NCBI GenBank assembly: GCA_023255165.1
Contig: JALRJD010000019.1
Span: forward strand, 1-16,348
Reading direction: 5' to 3'
DNA: 16,348 nucleotides
Source: Porticoccaceae bacterium
GTDB lineage: Bacteria > Pseudomonadota > Gammaproteobacteria > Pseudomonadales > Porticoccaceae
Shown here piece after piece: positions 15,980-16,348 of this stretch; position 1 is the stretch's first letter; the number at the start of each line of letters is the position of its first letter. Below the pieces are notes generated by a model. That model did no database searches. It was not told where the DNA came from and saw only the letters and a list, made by a program, of their open reading frames with translations. A program made the position numbers and the translations under genes.

Positions 15980-16348
15980 CTAGGGCATCGAAACTTTCAA
16001 CCCGACAACATACTGGGTTTCAAAACGGTGAAAAATATAGAACTCGTTATAGGGCTCACCGATATTTTGCACGGTGAATGACAGATCCACTTTCGATCGA
16101 TCGATGGTCCAGCGCTTGGCCGCCTTGAGGTCGATTCGGGTGTAGTTGTCCACTTCCTGACCGCGGTAATGTTTGGTCGCCGAGTTGTAGGTCGTCATCG
16201 AACTGAGACTGACGCCATTATCAAAACGGTAACTGGCCAGTACACCGGCGCCGTGTTTGAGACTGTGGATACCCAGGTCGCGATATTCCAGATTCGGGGG
16301 CGAGGTGTAGAGGGTTTGGCCGTCGATATCCGAGTAGCTGTAATGTGC
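15980..16348 (-). CDS. TonB-dependent receptor, C-terminal end only
   Basis: The last 122 codons of a gene entering from beyond the window. The residues alternate polar and hydrophobic as in outer-membrane beta-strands: HGAGVLASYRFDNGVSLSS, NYTRIDLKAAKRW, VDLSFTVQNIG-EPYNEF and the final strand FETQYVVGLKVSMP. The pattern tRiDLraak.w...lsl.VqNi and a closing strand matching the GLK/LRVS type are characteristic of TonB-dependent receptors. The protein ends in Pro, not the usual terminal Phe/Trp of many outer-membrane proteins, but the strand itself is intact. The plug and substrate are off-window. It is the first of three same-strand genes with the binding protein (79 bases downstream) and the hybrid kinase. 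Confidence 0.8.
   Translation of the reverse strand, partial: AHYSYSDIDGQTLYTSPPNLEYRDLGIHSLKHGAGVLASYRFDNGVSLSSMTTYNSATKHYRGQEVDNYTRIDLKAAKRWTIDRSKVDLSFTVQNIGEPYNEFYIFHRFETQYVVGLKVSMP

Overview
The window looks like chromosomal DNA of a Pseudomonas-related gammaproteobacterium, probably marine (Cellvibrionales or a similar lineage). The main evidence is gene order. hemX-hemD-hemC-algR-algZ lies divergent to argH, and cyaY lies divergent to lptM-lysA-dapF-DUF484; both arrangements are familiar from Pseudomonas. The protein motifs (AlgZ/AlgR-type LytTR pair, gammaproteobacterial RNase R, CyaY) agree. The genus cannot be fixed from the sequence alone. I see no transposase, integrase, CRISPR array, rRNA or tRNA.

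Layout. Positions 1-4360 (minus strand) hold a regulatory and haem-biosynthesis operon, transcribed algZ-algR-hemC-hemD-hemX, with hemX cut by the window edge. A 70-bp divergent promoter region separates it from argH (4431-5894, plus), the last step of arginine synthesis. After a short convergent gap carrying three 17-bp repeats comes cyaY (minus), then a divergent promoter and the plus-strand operon lptM-lysA-dapF-DUF484 (6449-9461), which covers lipopolysaccharide-transport assembly and the diaminopimelate/lysine branch. This operon ends in a strong hairpin terminator that also encodes the last codons of the convergent rnr gene (9506-12016, minus; RNase R).

The 550 bases between rnr and the next gene (12017-12569) have no credible protein gene. 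On the minus strand they hold a 12-bp-stem terminator with a run of eight U and, upstream of it, a cluster of GGA motifs, four of them AGGGA, three of the GGA motifs in predicted hairpin loops. I read this as a candidate CsrA/RsmA-sequestering small RNA of the CsrB/RsmZ type. Directly upstream, on the same strand, is a set of three genes: a TonB-dependent receptor (partial), a periplasmic ABC-type substrate-binding protein, and a BarA/GacS-shaped hybrid histidine kinase with receiver and Hpt domains but no partner response regulator in the window. A working hypothesis is that an outer-membrane receptor and a periplasmic binding protein feed a ligand signal to the kinase. Whether its output reaches the neighbouring sRNA is inference only.

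The other point to check is lptM. Its well-placed ribosome binding site and ATG lie one frame away from the lipoprotein coding frame, and a single A in an A5 run accounts for the difference.
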